Assembly (NCBI GenBank): GCA_000720845.1
Contig: JODU01000008.1
Coordinates: 124,001 to 188,000 of the forward strand
Origin: Kitasatospora aureofaciens
GTDB taxonomy: Bacteria > Actinomycetota > Actinomycetes > Streptomycetales > Streptomycetaceae
Reading direction: 5' to 3'
DNA length: 64,000 bases
The notes beneath the pieces were generated by a model. The model had not been told where the DNA came from, made no database searches, and was given only the letters and a program-made list of their open reading frames with translations. The translations under genes and the position numbers were made by a program. Shown in pieces: positions 30,307-39,438 of the stretch (its first letter is position 1; every line of letters starts with the position of its first letter).

Positions 30307-33299
30307 GGCTGCACCGGCTGGACATCACTGCCTTCGGGCCCTTCGGTGCCTCGCAGAGCGTCGACTTCGACGAGCTGTCGGCCGCCGGGCTGTTCCTGCT
30401 GCACGGCCCCACCGGCGCCGGCAAGACCTCCGTCCTGGACGCCGTCTGCTACGCCCTGTACGGCTCGGTGCCGGGCGCCCGGCAGGGCGGCGGCCAGGGC
30501 ATGACGCTGCGCAGCGACCACGCGGCCGTCGGCACCCGCACCGAGGTGCGGCTGGAGCTGACCGTCGCGGGGCGCCGGCTGGAGATCACCCGGCAGCCGC
30601 CCTGGGAGCGCCCGAAGCTCCGCGGCAAGGGCACGACCGTCGACAAGGCGCAGACCTGGCTGCGCGAGTACGACGCGACGACCCGCGCCTGGAAGGACCT
30701 CAGCCGCTCCCACCAGGAGATCGGCGAGGAGATCACGCAGCTGCTCGGCATGAGCCGGGAGCAGTTCTGCCAGGTCGTGCTGCTGCCCCAGGGCGACTTC
30801 GCCCGCTTCCTGCGAGCCGACGCGGAGGCGCGCGGCAAGCTCCTGGGACGGCTCTTCGACACCCGCAGGTTCGCCGAGGTGGAGAAGCGCCTCGCCGAAC
30901 GGCGCCGCATCACCGAGGCCCGGGTCCGCGAGGGCGACGCCACCCTGCTGGCCGACGCGCACCGGATGCAGCAGGCCGCCGGTGACGCCATGGAGCTGCC
31001 GGAACTGGCGCCGGGCGAGCCGGGACTGGCCGAGGCGGTCCTCGGCGCCGCCGCCGTCGCCCGCTGCACCGCCCGCGAGCTGCTCACGATCGCCGACGGC
31101 CGGCTCGACGCCGCCGAGTCCGCCCAGGCCGCCGCCGGACGCCACCTGACCGAGGCCCGCGAACTCGACCGGCTGCAACGCCGGTTCGCCGAGGCACGGG
31201 AGCGGGCCGCACGGCTGGCGGAGCGGGCCGACGGCCACCGTGCCGCGCAGGAGCGCATGGAACGGGCCCGCAAGGCCGAGGCGGTGGCCCCCGCCCTGGA
31301 GCTGCGGGAGGCCGCCGACGGCGAGCACCGCAGGGCCGCGGACGCGGAGGCACGCGCGCGTGCCCTGCTGCCGCAGGCCCTCGCCGAAGCGGGTGCGGCC
31401 GGGCTCGCGGCCGCCGCCCGCCGGGCCGCCGAGGAACTGGGTGGCCTCGAGTCGGCCAGGCGCGCCGAACGACGCCTCACCGAACTGGTCGAGGAGCGGG
31501 CCGGCCTCGACCGCCAGGAACGCGCCGACGAGGAGGTCCGGCAGGAGGCGGAGACCTGGCTCGCCGACTGGGAGACCACCCGCCCCGGACTCCTGAGCCG
31601 CGTCGACTCCGCGCAGGAGGCCACCACCCGCGCCGAACAGCTCGCCGTGCAGCGCGATCCGGCGCGGCGCAGGCTGGCGGCCGCCCGGCAGCGGGACCGG
31701 CTCACCGACGACACCGAAGAGGCGCGGCGGCGGGCGCTCGCCTCGGCGGAAGACGCCGTCGCGGCCCGCGCCCACTGGCTCGACCTCAAGGAACAGCGGC
31801 TGCACGGCATCGCCGCCGAGCTCGCCGCGAACCTCACCGAAGGCACACCGTGCGCGGTGTGCGGCGCCACCGAACACCCCGCCCCCGCCCGCAAGGCCGC
31901 CGGACACGTCGACCGTGCCGCGGAGGAGCGCGCCCTCGCCGACTACCAGGCCGCCGACGAACGGCGCGCGCAGGCCGAACGGCACCTGGGCACCGTACGG
32001 GAGGCGCTGGCCGCCGCCACGGCGGAGGCCGGGGACGCGCCCACCGCCCACCTGGCCGAGGAGGCCGAGGAACTGGAGGGGGCGTACGCGCGGGCGCGGG
32101 CGGCCGCCTCCGGCCTGCACGCCGCGCAGGAGGAGCTGCGGCGGGCGGAGGGCGAACGCGAACAGCGCGTCGCCGCCCAGCAGCAGGCCGCCGTCCGGTC
32201 CGCCTCCCGGGTCGCGGGCCGGGAGCGGCTGGAGCGCGAACAGGCCACACTGGAAGAGGAGTTGGCGCGGGCCCGGGGTGCCGCCGAGAGCGTGGCCGCG
32301 CGGGCGGCACAGCTGGAACGCCGGGCCGCGCTGCTCACGGAGGCGGCCGACACCGCCCGCGTCGCCGAGGACACCGCCCAGCGGCTCAAGGACGCCGACG
32401 CCCGGCTCGCCGACGCCGCCTTCCGGGCCGGTTTCGACACCCCCGCGGACGCGGCCGCCGCCCTGCTCGACGACACCGCCCACCGCGAGCTGCAACGAAG
32501 GCTCGACGCCTGGCAGTCGGAGGAGGCCGCCGTCCGCGCGGTCCTCGCCGAGGCCGACACCGCCGACGCGGCCCGGCGACCGCCCGCCGACCTCGCCGCG
32601 GCGGAGCGTGCCGCCGCCGACGCGGGCCGGCGCCTGCGCGAGGCGTCCTCGGCCCGCGACGCCGCCGCCCGGTGCTGCGCCGAGCTGGACCGGCTGTCCG
32701 CGCACGCCACCACCTCCGTGCGCCGGCTCGCCCCGCTGCGCGAGGAGCACACCCGGGTCGCCCGCCTCGCCTCCCTCACCGCGGGCACCTCGGCGGACAA
32801 CGAACGCCGGATGCGCCTGGAGTCGTACGTACTGGCCGCCCGCCTCGAACAGGTCGCCGCCGCGGCCACCGCCCGCCTGCTGCGCATGTCCTCCGGCCGC
32901 TACACGCTCGTCCACTCCGACGACCGCACCGGCCGCGGCCGCAGCGGGCTCGGACTGCACGTCGTCGACGCGTGGACCGGCCGCGAGCGCGACACGGCCA
33001 CGCTGTCCGGCGGCGAGACGTTCTTCGCGTCGCTCGCCCTCGCGCTCGGCCTCGCCGACGTCGTCACCGACGAGGCGGGCGGCGTCCGCCTGGACACCCT
33101 CTTCATCGACGAGGGCTTCGGCAGCCTCGACGACCAGACCCTCGACGAGGTCCTCGACGTTCTGGACGCCCTGCGCGAGCGGGACCGCAGCGTCGGCATC
33201 GTCAGCCACGTCGCCGACCTGCGCCGCCGTATCCACGCCCAACTGGAGGTAGTGAAGGGCCGGTCGGGATCGGTGCTGCGGCAGCGGGGTGCCGGCTGA
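30303..33299 (+). CDS. sbcC: Exonuclease SbcC (Rad50-like) subunit
   Basis: 998 residues from a GTG. Walker A HGPTGAGKTSVLDAV (about 34), Q-loop region VVLLPQGDFARFLRA (about 158), long Ala/Glu/Arg-rich coiled coils on both sides of the zinc hook CAVC (about 517-520), ABC signature TLSGGETFFASLALALG (about 900) and Walker B TLFIDEGFGSLD (about 935) are all present. The SMC-like ATPase tethers DNA ends through the hook and powers the SbcD nuclease. Structure and order are canonical; no defect seen. Confidence 0.96.
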   Translation: MRLHRLDITAFGPFGASQSVDFDELSAAGLFLLHGPTGAGKTSVLDAVCYALYGSVPGARQGGGQGMTLRSDHAAVGTRTEVRLELTVAGRRLEITRQPPWERPKLRGKGTTVDKAQTWLREYDATTRAWKDLSRSHQEIGEEITQLLGMSREQFCQVVLLPQGDFARFLRADAEARGKLLGRLFDTRRFAEVEKRLAERRRITEARVREGDATLLADAHRMQQAAGDAMELPELAPGEPGLAEAVLGAAAVARCTARELLTIADGRLDAAESAQAAAGRHLTEARELDRLQRRFAEARERAARLAERADGHRAAQERMERARKAEAVAPALELREAADGEHRRAADAEARARALLPQALAEAGAAGLAAAARRAAEELGGLESARRAERRLTELVEERAGLDRQERADEEVRQEAETWLADWETTRPGLLSRVDSAQEATTRAEQLAVQRDPARRRLAAARQRDRLTDDTEEARRRALASAEDAVAARAHWLDLKEQRLHGIAAELAANLTEGTPCAVCGATEHPAPARKAAGHVDRAAEERALADYQAADERRAQAERHLGTVREALAAATAEAGDAPTAHLAEEAEELEGAYARARAAASGLHAAQEELRRAEGEREQRVAAQQQAAVRSASRVAGRERLEREQATLEEELARARGAAESVAARAAQLERRAALLTEAADTARVAEDTAQRLKDADARLADAAFRAGFDTPADAAAALLDDTAHRELQRRLDAWQSEEAAVRAVLAEADTADAARRPPADLAAAERAAADAGRRLREASSARDAAARCCAELDRLSAHATTSVRRLAPLREEHTRVARLASLTAGTSADNERRMRLESYVLAARLEQVAAAATARLLRMSSGRYTLVHSDDRTGRGRSGLGLHVVDAWTGRERDTATLSGGETFFASLALALGLADVVTDEAGGVRLDTLFIDEGFGSLDDQTLDEVLDVLDALRERDRSVGIVSHVADLRRRIHAQLEVVKGRSGSVLRQRGAG

Positions 33300-33329
33300 G
33301 CGTCGTCCCGGCGTCTCCCGGTGCCGACC

Positions 33330-33776
33330 TCAGCGGCCCAGCGGGCGGCGGGGGAGCGGTGAGGAGTAGACGACGCTCGTGGTGACCGAGCCCAGGGCGC
33401 TGATCCGGCCGGACACCTCCTCAAGGTGCCGCATCGAACGGGCCGCGACCTTGATGACGAAGCAGTCGTCGCCCGTGACGTGGTGCGCCTCCAGGATCTC
33501 CGGCGTGACCGCGACCAGGTCGTGGAACGGCTTGTAGTTGGCGACCGGGTAGCGCAGCCGCACGAACGCCAGGATCGGCAGGCCCAGCCGTTCGGGGTCC
33601 ACGACCGCCGCGTACCCCTGGATGATCCCGGCCTCCTCCAGGCGCCGCACGCGCTCCGTCACCGCGCTCGCGGACATCGAGACGGCACGCGCCAGTTCGG
33701 CGAAGCTGGCCCGCCCGTCCCGCTGGAGGACGTCGAGAATCCGCCAGTCCGTGGCGTCCGGGGAATACTCGGTCAT
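33330..33776 (-). CDS. Lrp/AsnC-family regulator
   Basis: 148 residues. An N-terminal helix-turn-helix (TDWRILDVLQRDGRASFAEL, then VSMSASAVTERVRRLEEAGI) is followed by a RAM ligand-binding domain with DDCFVIKVAARSMRHLEEV. Lrp-type proteins form octamers and respond to amino acids. It is divergent from a rhodanese gene 122 bp away, so that gene is its likely target, perhaps responding to a sulfur amino acid (inference from the neighbour). Confidence 0.9.
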   Translation of the reverse strand: MTEYSPDATDWRILDVLQRDGRASFAELARAVSMSASAVTERVRRLEEAGIIQGYAAVVDPERLGLPILAFVRLRYPVANYKPFHDLVAVTPEILEAHHVTGDDCFVIKVAARSMRHLEEVSGRISALGSVTTSVVYSSPLPRRPLGR

Positions 33777-33898
33777 CCATGATGGATAGCAGGGATTCCC
33801 CGGCGGAACAAGGTACAGACCGGGAAATCGCCCTTCAGGCAGGGCGGTGTGGGCCATAGATTTCCGGCTGGAAGATCCTTCGAGGAGAGGCCGGACCA

Positions 33899-34390
33899 TT
33901 GACCGTCACCACCACCCCCGTCGGGCACGTCAACGCCGTCCTGCGGGTAGCCCCCGCACCGCCCGCCGAAGCCGCCGCCCACTTCCGGGCGAGCCTCGCC
34001 TTCCACACCGACGTCTCCGACGTCGCCGACGCGCTCGCGGCCGGCGGCGACCCGGGATTCGTGCTGGTCGACTGCCGGTCGACCGAGTCCTGGGACCAGG
34101 GCCACGTCCCCGGCGCCGTCCACCTCCCCACCGCGCGGGTCCGCGAGCAGGACGGGCAACTCCTCGACCCCGCCGTGCCCGTGGTGACGTACTGCTGGGG
34201 ACCCGGCTGCAACGGGGCGACGCGCGCGGCCCTCGCCCTCGCCGAACTCGGCTACCGGGTCAAGGAGATGCTCGGCGGCTTCGAGTACTGGGTGCGCGAG
34301 GGCTTCGAGTTCGAGACCTGGCAGGGCACCGAGCGCCCCGCCGCCGACCCCCTGACCGTTCCGGTCGACGCGGCCGACTGCGGCTGCTGA
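33899..34390 (+). CDS. Rhodanese-domain sulfurtransferase
   Basis: 163 residues from a TTG with GAGGAGAGG upstream. The rhodanese fold shows VLVDCRSTESWDQGHVPGAV, then VVTYCWGPGCNGATRAALAL with the catalytic Cys in the YCWGPG loop, and VKEMLGGFEYW. It transfers sulfane sulfur to a thiophilic acceptor in the cytosol. The loop differs from the classical CRxGx(R/T) type, so the acceptor is uncertain. It is divergent from an Lrp-type regulator and ends in an unusual DCGC tail that could bind metal or accept sulfur. Confidence 0.85.
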   Translation: MTVTTTPVGHVNAVLRVAPAPPAEAAAHFRASLAFHTDVSDVADALAAGGDPGFVLVDCRSTESWDQGHVPGAVHLPTARVREQDGQLLDPAVPVVTYCWGPGCNGATRAALALAELGYRVKEMLGGFEYWVREGFEFETWQGTERPAADPLTVPVDAADCGC

Positions 34391-34411
34391 GCGGCGTGTA
34401 GGTTCTGCCGC

Positions 34412-34930
34412 ATGGTGCGATACGCGGAGCCGGGCGGGGTGGAATGGGTCGAGTCGGGCGGAGGGCCGCTGATCGCGGTACCGGAGACGGTCCTGCCGTT
34501 CTGGACCGGAGCCGACGGCGAGGAGACGGACTCCGACTACGACCGGGCCTGCGAGGTCGACGGCCACGTCGGTCTGCTCCCGGTCGGCGACGCCACCGCC
34601 CTCGTGCTCGGCGACGAGCCCGCCTCCACCGCCTACCTCCCCGACCACGGCGCCTTCGTCCGCTGGTGCGCCGCGGACTCCGAGGACGAGGTGCTGGCCG
34701 GGGTCACCGCCGCCCTCGACGCCGCCGAATGGCAGCCCGAGGTGTCCTGGCACGTGCCGGGACCGGTGCTCCTCTTCGACGCCGCCTGGCCCGGCGCCGC
34801 GTCGGACCGCGCCGACCGGGTGCGGGTCGCGCTGGACCCCGGCCGGTACGCGGTGCGCGCGGCCGAGGTGCGCCCCGGGCCGGAGACCTGGCTGAGCCTC
34901 GTACACCTGCGGCGGCTCGCCGACCGGTAG
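34412..34930 (+). CDS. Immunity protein 21 (Imm21)-like protein
   Basis: 172 residues. WVESGGGPLIAVPETVLPFW, then DYDRACEVDGHVGLLPVGDA and LVLGDEPASTAYLPDHGAFV are typical of Imm21, a cytosolic immunity family found beside polymorphic toxins. No toxin gene is adjacent: the neighbours are a rhodanese and an SDR. It may guard against a toxin coded elsewhere or by other strains, or have been recruited for another role. Confidence 0.7.
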   Translation: MVRYAEPGGVEWVESGGGPLIAVPETVLPFWTGADGEETDSDYDRACEVDGHVGLLPVGDATALVLGDEPASTAYLPDHGAFVRWCAADSEDEVLAGVTAALDAAEWQPEVSWHVPGPVLLFDAAWPGAASDRADRVRVALDPGRYAVRAAEVRPGPETWLSLVHLRRLADR

Positions 34931-34983
34931 CCGCGGCGATATCCACGTGCGGGACCGCCGCGGTCGGCCCATCATGGGTGCCC

Positions 34984-35829
34984 ATGCCACGACTTGCGCA
35001 CCCCGCCCCCGAAGACCTGCGCCGCGACCCGCTGCCCCTGCGCGGCCGCACCGCCCTCGTCACCGGAGCCAGCCGGCGCGGCGGCATCGGCCACGCCGTG
35101 GCCCGGCGCCTCGCCGCGTACGGAGCGAGCGTCTACCTGCACCACCACGTCCCGCACGACGCCGCCATGCCCTGGGGCGCCGACCGCGTGGACGACGTGG
35201 TCGACTCGGTACGCGCGGCGCTCGGCGACCCGGACGCCGCCGTGCTCGCGGGCCCCGGCGACCTCACCCGCCCCGACGCCCCCGGCGAACTCGTCGCCAC
35301 CGCCGCCGAAGCGCTCGGCGGACGGCTGGACATCCTCGTCGCCAACCACGCGCTCAGCGGGTCCGACGGCACCCTCGACACCGTCGACGCCGCCATGCTC
35401 GACGCCCACTGGCAGGCCGACACCCGTTCGGTGCTGCTGCTGATCCAGGCCCACGCCCGCCGCCGCGCCGCACTGCCGCCGCGCACGCCCGGCGGACGGG
35501 TCGTGATGATGACCTCCGGCCAGGACATCGCGGGCGGCATGCCCGGCGAGATCGCCTACGCGCTCCAGAAGGGCGCGCTCGCCTCCGTCACGCGCTCCCT
35601 GGCGACGACCCTCGCCGAGCACGCCGTCACCGTCAACGCGGTCAACCCCGGCCCGGTGGACACCGGTTACCTGACCGGCGACGCCTACGAGGCCGTCGCC
35701 GCGTGCTTCCCCGGCGGGCGGTGGGGCATGCCCGACGACCCCGCCCGCCTCATCGCGTGGCTTGCCACGGACGAGGCGGAGTGGATCACCGGTCAGGTGA
35801 TCGACTCGGAAGGCGGCTTCCGGCGGTGA
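34984..35829 (+). CDS. Short-chain dehydrogenase/reductase
   Basis: 281 residues from an ATG. TALVTGASRRGGIGHAVARR is the NAD(P)-binding glycine motif with the insertion seen in the FabI/SDR-like group, LDILVANHALSG replaces the usual NNAG, and the catalytic Ser and YALQK lie near 179 and 194, followed by VNAVNPGPVDTGYL. The HHHVPHDAAMPWGADRVDDV insertion after the second strand is unusual. Oxidises or reduces an unknown alcohol or ketone. Single gene, convergent with the DUF885 gene. Confidence 0.85.
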   Translation: MPRLAHPAPEDLRRDPLPLRGRTALVTGASRRGGIGHAVARRLAAYGASVYLHHHVPHDAAMPWGADRVDDVVDSVRAALGDPDAAVLAGPGDLTRPDAPGELVATAAEALGGRLDILVANHALSGSDGTLDTVDAAMLDAHWQADTRSVLLLIQAHARRRAALPPRTPGGRVVMMTSGQDIAGGMPGEIAYALQKGALASVTRSLATTLAEHAVTVNAVNPGPVDTGYLTGDAYEAVAACFPGGRWGMPDDPARLIAWLATDEAEWITGQVIDSEGGFRR

Positions 35830-35851
35830 GGTGAACGGCCCGGCGAGGGCG

Positions 35852-37540
35852 TCACAGCCGGGACAGCTCGTCCACCAGGTCGTCCAGACCGAGCGAGCCC
35901 TGGGAGAGGGCCGCCATGTGCCACGCCTTGAGGTCGAAGGAGTCGCCGTGCCGCTCGCGGGCCTTCTCCCGGCCCAGCAGCCACGCCCGCTCGCCGAGCT
36001 TGTAGCCGATCGCCTGGCCCGGGATCGTCAGGTAACGGGTCAGCTCGCTCTCCACGAAGTCCGCCGGGCGGCTGCTGTGCGCGCCGAAGAACTCCTGCGC
36101 CAGCTTCGGCGTCCAGCGCTCGCCCGGGTGGAAGGGGGAGTCCGCCGGGATCTCCAGCTCCAGGTGCATGCCGATGTCCACGATGACCCGGGCGGCCCGC
36201 ATCATCTGCGCGTCCAGGTAGCCCAGGCGCTGCTCGGCGTCCGTGAGGAAGCCCAGCTCGTCCATCAGCCGCTCCGCGTACAGCGCCCAGCCCTCGGCGT
36301 TGGCACTGACCATGCCCACCGAAGCCTGGTAGCGGGAGAGGTCCTCGGCCACGTGCGTCCACTGGGCGAGCTGGAGGTGGTGGCCCGGGACGCCCTCGTG
36401 GTACCAGGTCGAGACCAGGTCGTACACCGGGAACCTGGTCTGCCCCATCGTCGGCAGCCAGGTGCGGCCGGGACGCGAGAAGTCCTCCGACGGCGAGGTG
36501 TAGTAGGGCGCCGCCGCGCTGCCCGGCGGGGCGATGCGCGACTCCACCCTGCGCACCCGCTCGGCCAGTTCGAAGTGCGTGCCGTCCAGCTGCTCGATCG
36601 CCTGGTCCATCAGGCCCTGCAGCCAGTCGCGGACTTCGTCGACGCCCTCGATGTGCCTGCCGTGCTCGTCCAGGTGCGCCAGCGCCACCCACGGCGTCCC
36701 CGCGCCCGGCAGGATCTTCTCCGCCTCCGCCTTCATCTCGGCCAGCAGGCGGTGGTACTCCGACCAGCCGTAGGCGTACGCCTCGTCCAGGTCCAGGTCG
36801 GTGCCGTTGTAGTAGCGCGACCAGCGGGCGTAGCGCTCCCGGCCCACCGTGTTCGGGGCGCCCTCGATGGCCGGGGCGTACACGTCGCGCATCCAGTCCC
36901 GCAGTTGCGCCACGGCGGCGGTCGCACGCCGGGCGGCCTCGTCCAGCTCCGCGCGCAGCGTCTCGGGGCCGTCGGCGGCGAAGTCCTCGAACCAGCCCCG
37001 CCCCTCGCCGGTGTCCGCCCACTCGCCGAGCTGCTCGACGAACGTCGCGGTCGGCCGCGGCGCCGCGTACAGCTCGCGCTCCAGGCCCAGCGACAGGGAC
37101 TCGCGGTAGCCCGCGAACGCCGCCGGCACCGCCCGCAGCCGCTCGGCGATCCGGGCCCAGTCCTCGTCGGTCCCGGTCGGGGTGAGGGTGAAGACCTCGC
37201 GCACCGAATGCGCGGCGGTACCCATGTTGCCGACCGAACGCAGGCCCTCGTCGGCCTCGTGCACCGCGAGTTCCGCGGTGAGGCGCTCACGCAGCAGCCG
37301 CGCGCAGCGCCGCTCCACGTCGCTGTCCCCGCCCGGCCGGCGCTCCGCCTCGTCCAGCCGGGCCAGGGTGGTGCGGGCCAGCTCCGCCAGGGCCTCCTGC
37401 CCGGCGGGTGAGAAGTCGGGCAGACGGCTGGAACTCTCCGCGACACCGAGGTAGGTACCGGTGACGGGGTCGAGGGCGATGAGCTCGTCGACGTAGGCGT
37501 CGGCGACCTCGCGGGGCAGCGGGCTCTTGGTCTCTGACAT
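35852..37540 (-). CDS. DUF885-family protein (putative zinc-dependent hydrolase)
   Basis: 562 residues, normal for the family. The conserved WYHEGVPGHHLQLAQW (about 380) is an HExxxGHH motif thought to bind metal, and YFVES-type C-terminal elements are present (DFVESELTRYLTIPGQAIGYK). No signal peptide, so it is predicted cytosolic. Some DUF885 proteins are described as dipeptidyl carboxypeptidase-like; activity here is untested. Monocistronic and widely conserved in Streptomyces. Confidence 0.8.
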   Translation of the reverse strand: MSETKSPLPREVADAYVDELIALDPVTGTYLGVAESSSRLPDFSPAGQEALAELARTTLARLDEAERRPGGDSDVERRCARLLRERLTAELAVHEADEGLRSVGNMGTAAHSVREVFTLTPTGTDEDWARIAERLRAVPAAFAGYRESLSLGLERELYAAPRPTATFVEQLGEWADTGEGRGWFEDFAADGPETLRAELDEAARRATAAVAQLRDWMRDVYAPAIEGAPNTVGRERYARWSRYYNGTDLDLDEAYAYGWSEYHRLLAEMKAEAEKILPGAGTPWVALAHLDEHGRHIEGVDEVRDWLQGLMDQAIEQLDGTHFELAERVRRVESRIAPPGSAAAPYYTSPSEDFSRPGRTWLPTMGQTRFPVYDLVSTWYHEGVPGHHLQLAQWTHVAEDLSRYQASVGMVSANAEGWALYAERLMDELGFLTDAEQRLGYLDAQMMRAARVIVDIGMHLELEIPADSPFHPGERWTPKLAQEFFGAHSSRPADFVESELTRYLTIPGQAIGYKLGERAWLLGREKARERHGDSFDLKAWHMAALSQGSLGLDDLVDELSRL

Positions 37541-37618
37541 GCGGACATCCTCATACGGATACCGGTGTCGCGTCAGCCCGGTGGACCGGGCCCGACGGCG
37601 CGGGCGGCCGGATTTCGC

Positions 37619-38131
37619 TCAGGGCGTGGCCGGGGGAGGAGCGGTCGCCGGCGCGGGTGCGGCCGGAGGGAGCAGAGGGCCGCACTCCCACTGCTGGAAG
37701 ATCAGCCGGGTCTCGACGCGGGCCACCTCCCGCCGGGACGTGAACTCGTCCAGGACCAGCCGCTGCAGATCCGTCATGTCCGCGACCGCGACATGCACGA
37801 GGTAGTCGTCCGGGCCGGTGAGGTGGAAGACGGTGCGCGACTCCGGCAGCGCCCGGATCCGCTCCACGAACGGTCCGACCAGCTCGCGCCGGTGCGGACG
37901 CACCTGCACCGACAGCAGTGCCTGGAGACCGCGCCCCAGCTTCGCCGGGTCCAGCTCCAGCCGGTGGCCGAGGATCACCCCGGCCCGCCGCAGCCGCGCC
38001 ACCCGGTCCAGACAGGTCGACGGCGCGACGCCGACCTGGGCGGCGAGATCACGGTAGGTGGTCCGGGCGTCGTTCTGCAGCAGCCGCAGCAGATGGAGAT
38101 CCACCGGATCCAGTACGACGGAATCGGCCAT
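37619..38131 (-). CDS. Lrp/AsnC-family regulator
   Basis: 170 residues: helix-turn-helix (LLRLLQNDARTTYRDLAAQV, GVAPSTCLDRVARLRRAGVI), a RAM domain (LTGPDDYLVHVAVADMTDLQ) and an unusual Pro/Ala-rich tail of about 20 residues. It is divergent from a trans-sulfuration PLP enzyme with only 59 bp between them. The arrangement matches known pairs in which an Lrp protein activates a methionine gamma-lyase gene (MdeR-type); the ligand here is inferred to be a sulfur amino acid. Confidence 0.88.
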   Translation of the reverse strand: MADSVVLDPVDLHLLRLLQNDARTTYRDLAAQVGVAPSTCLDRVARLRRAGVILGHRLELDPAKLGRGLQALLSVQVRPHRRELVGPFVERIRALPESRTVFHLTGPDDYLVHVAVADMTDLQRLVLDEFTSRREVARVETRLIFQQWECGPLLPPAAPAPATAPPPATP

Positions 38132-38190
38132 GGCCCGAACGTAACACGGAGGACGAGCCCGTCGGCCCGGCCGGTGTTCACCCTTCGGCC

Positions 38191-39414
38191 ATGGACTCAG
38201 CGCGCACGCACACGTCACCACCCGACGACGTACGCTCCACCGCACCCACGGGCAGGGCACTGGCCACCGAAGCCGTGCACGCCGGCCGCGACGACCTCGC
38301 CGCCCGGGGACTGCACGCCCCGCCCATCGACCTGTCCACGACCTACCCGTCGTACGACAGCCGTGGCGAGGCCGCCCGCATCGACGCGTTCGCCGCCACC
38401 GGCGCCGAGCCGGACGGCCCGCCGGTCTACGGCCGCCTGGGCAACCCCACCGTCGCCCGCTTCGAGACGGCGCTGGCCCGGCTGGAGGGGACCGAGACCG
38501 CCGTCGCCTTCGCCAGCGGCATGGCCGCGCTGAGCGCGGTCCTGCTGGTCCGCGGCTCGATGGGGCTGCGGCACGTCGTCGCCGTACGGCCCCTGTACGG
38601 CTGCAGCGACCACCTGCTGACCGCCGGGCTGCTCGGGTCCGAGGTCACCTGGACCGACCCGGCGGGCGTCGCGGACGCGCTGCGCCCGGACACCGGCCTG
38701 GTGCTGGTGGAGTCGCCGGCCAACCCGACGCTGGCCGAGGTCGACCTGCGGGCCGTCGCGCACGCCTGCGGATCGGTGCCGCTGCTCGTGGACAACACCT
38801 TCGCCACACCCGTGCTCCAGCGCCCCGCCGAGCACGGCGCCCGGCTGGTGCTGCACAGCGCCACCAAGTACCTCGGCGGACACGGGGACGTGCTGGCCGG
38901 CGTGGTCGCCTGCGACGAGGAGTTCGCCGGGCGGCTGCGGCAGGTCCGCTTCGCCACGGGCGGAGTGCTGCACCCGCTGGCCGGCTACCTCCTGCTGCGG
39001 GGACTGTCCACCCTGCCCGTCCGGGTACGGGCCGCCTCCGCGGGCGCCGCCGAGCTGGCCGGACGGCTGGCCGCCGACCCGCGGGTGGCCCGGGTCCACT
39101 ATCCGCGCATCGGCGGCGCGATGGTCTCCTTCGAGGTCCACGGCGACCCGCACGAGGTCATCGGCCGCGTCCGGCTGATCACCCCGGCCGTGAGCCTCGG
39201 CAGCGTCGACACGCTCATCCAGCACCCGGCGTCCATCAGTCACCGCATCGTGGACCCGGACGACAGGCGGGGGGCCGGGGTCGGCGACCGGCTGCTGCGG
39301 CTGTCGGTCGGCCTGGAGGACGTCGACGACCTGTGGGCCGATCTGGACCGGGCCCTGGGGGAGCGGGCGGCCGAGGCCGTCCCGCCGCGTCAGGCGCTGT
39401 CGCGGACCGAGTGA
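38191..39414 (+). CDS. Cys/Met metabolism PLP-dependent enzyme (gamma-lyase type)
   Basis: 407 residues from an ATG. Trans-sulfuration fold: GLHAPPIDLSTTYPS, then YGRLGNPTVARFETALARLE, AFASGMAALSAVLL, LVDNTFATPVLQRP and the PLP lysine in LHSATKYLGGHGDV. It probably cleaves methionine, cystathionine or a related substrate to a keto acid, ammonia and a thiol. The loop around residues 300-320 is shortened (PRVARVHYPRIGGAMVSFEV), removing a segment normal enzymes have after the YPGL motif. Specificity between gamma-lyase and gamma-synthase is open. A divergent Lrp regulator probably controls it. Confidence 0.85.
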   Translation: MDSARTHTSPPDDVRSTAPTGRALATEAVHAGRDDLAARGLHAPPIDLSTTYPSYDSRGEAARIDAFAATGAEPDGPPVYGRLGNPTVARFETALARLEGTETAVAFASGMAALSAVLLVRGSMGLRHVVAVRPLYGCSDHLLTAGLLGSEVTWTDPAGVADALRPDTGLVLVESPANPTLAEVDLRAVAHACGSVPLLVDNTFATPVLQRPAEHGARLVLHSATKYLGGHGDVLAGVVACDEEFAGRLRQVRFATGGVLHPLAGYLLLRGLSTLPVRVRAASAGAAELAGRLAADPRVARVHYPRIGGAMVSFEVHGDPHEVIGRVRLITPAVSLGSVDTLIQHPASISHRIVDPDDRRGAGVGDRLLRLSVGLEDVDDLWADLDRALGERAAEAVPPRQALSRTE

Positions 39415-39438
39415 CCCGCCACCGCGCCTGCCGCTGTC

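Noticed and set aside
30147..33242. Leftward 1031-residue frame
   Set aside because: Complete antisense of sbcC; composition is repetitive Gly/Val/Leu/Arg without domain signatures.
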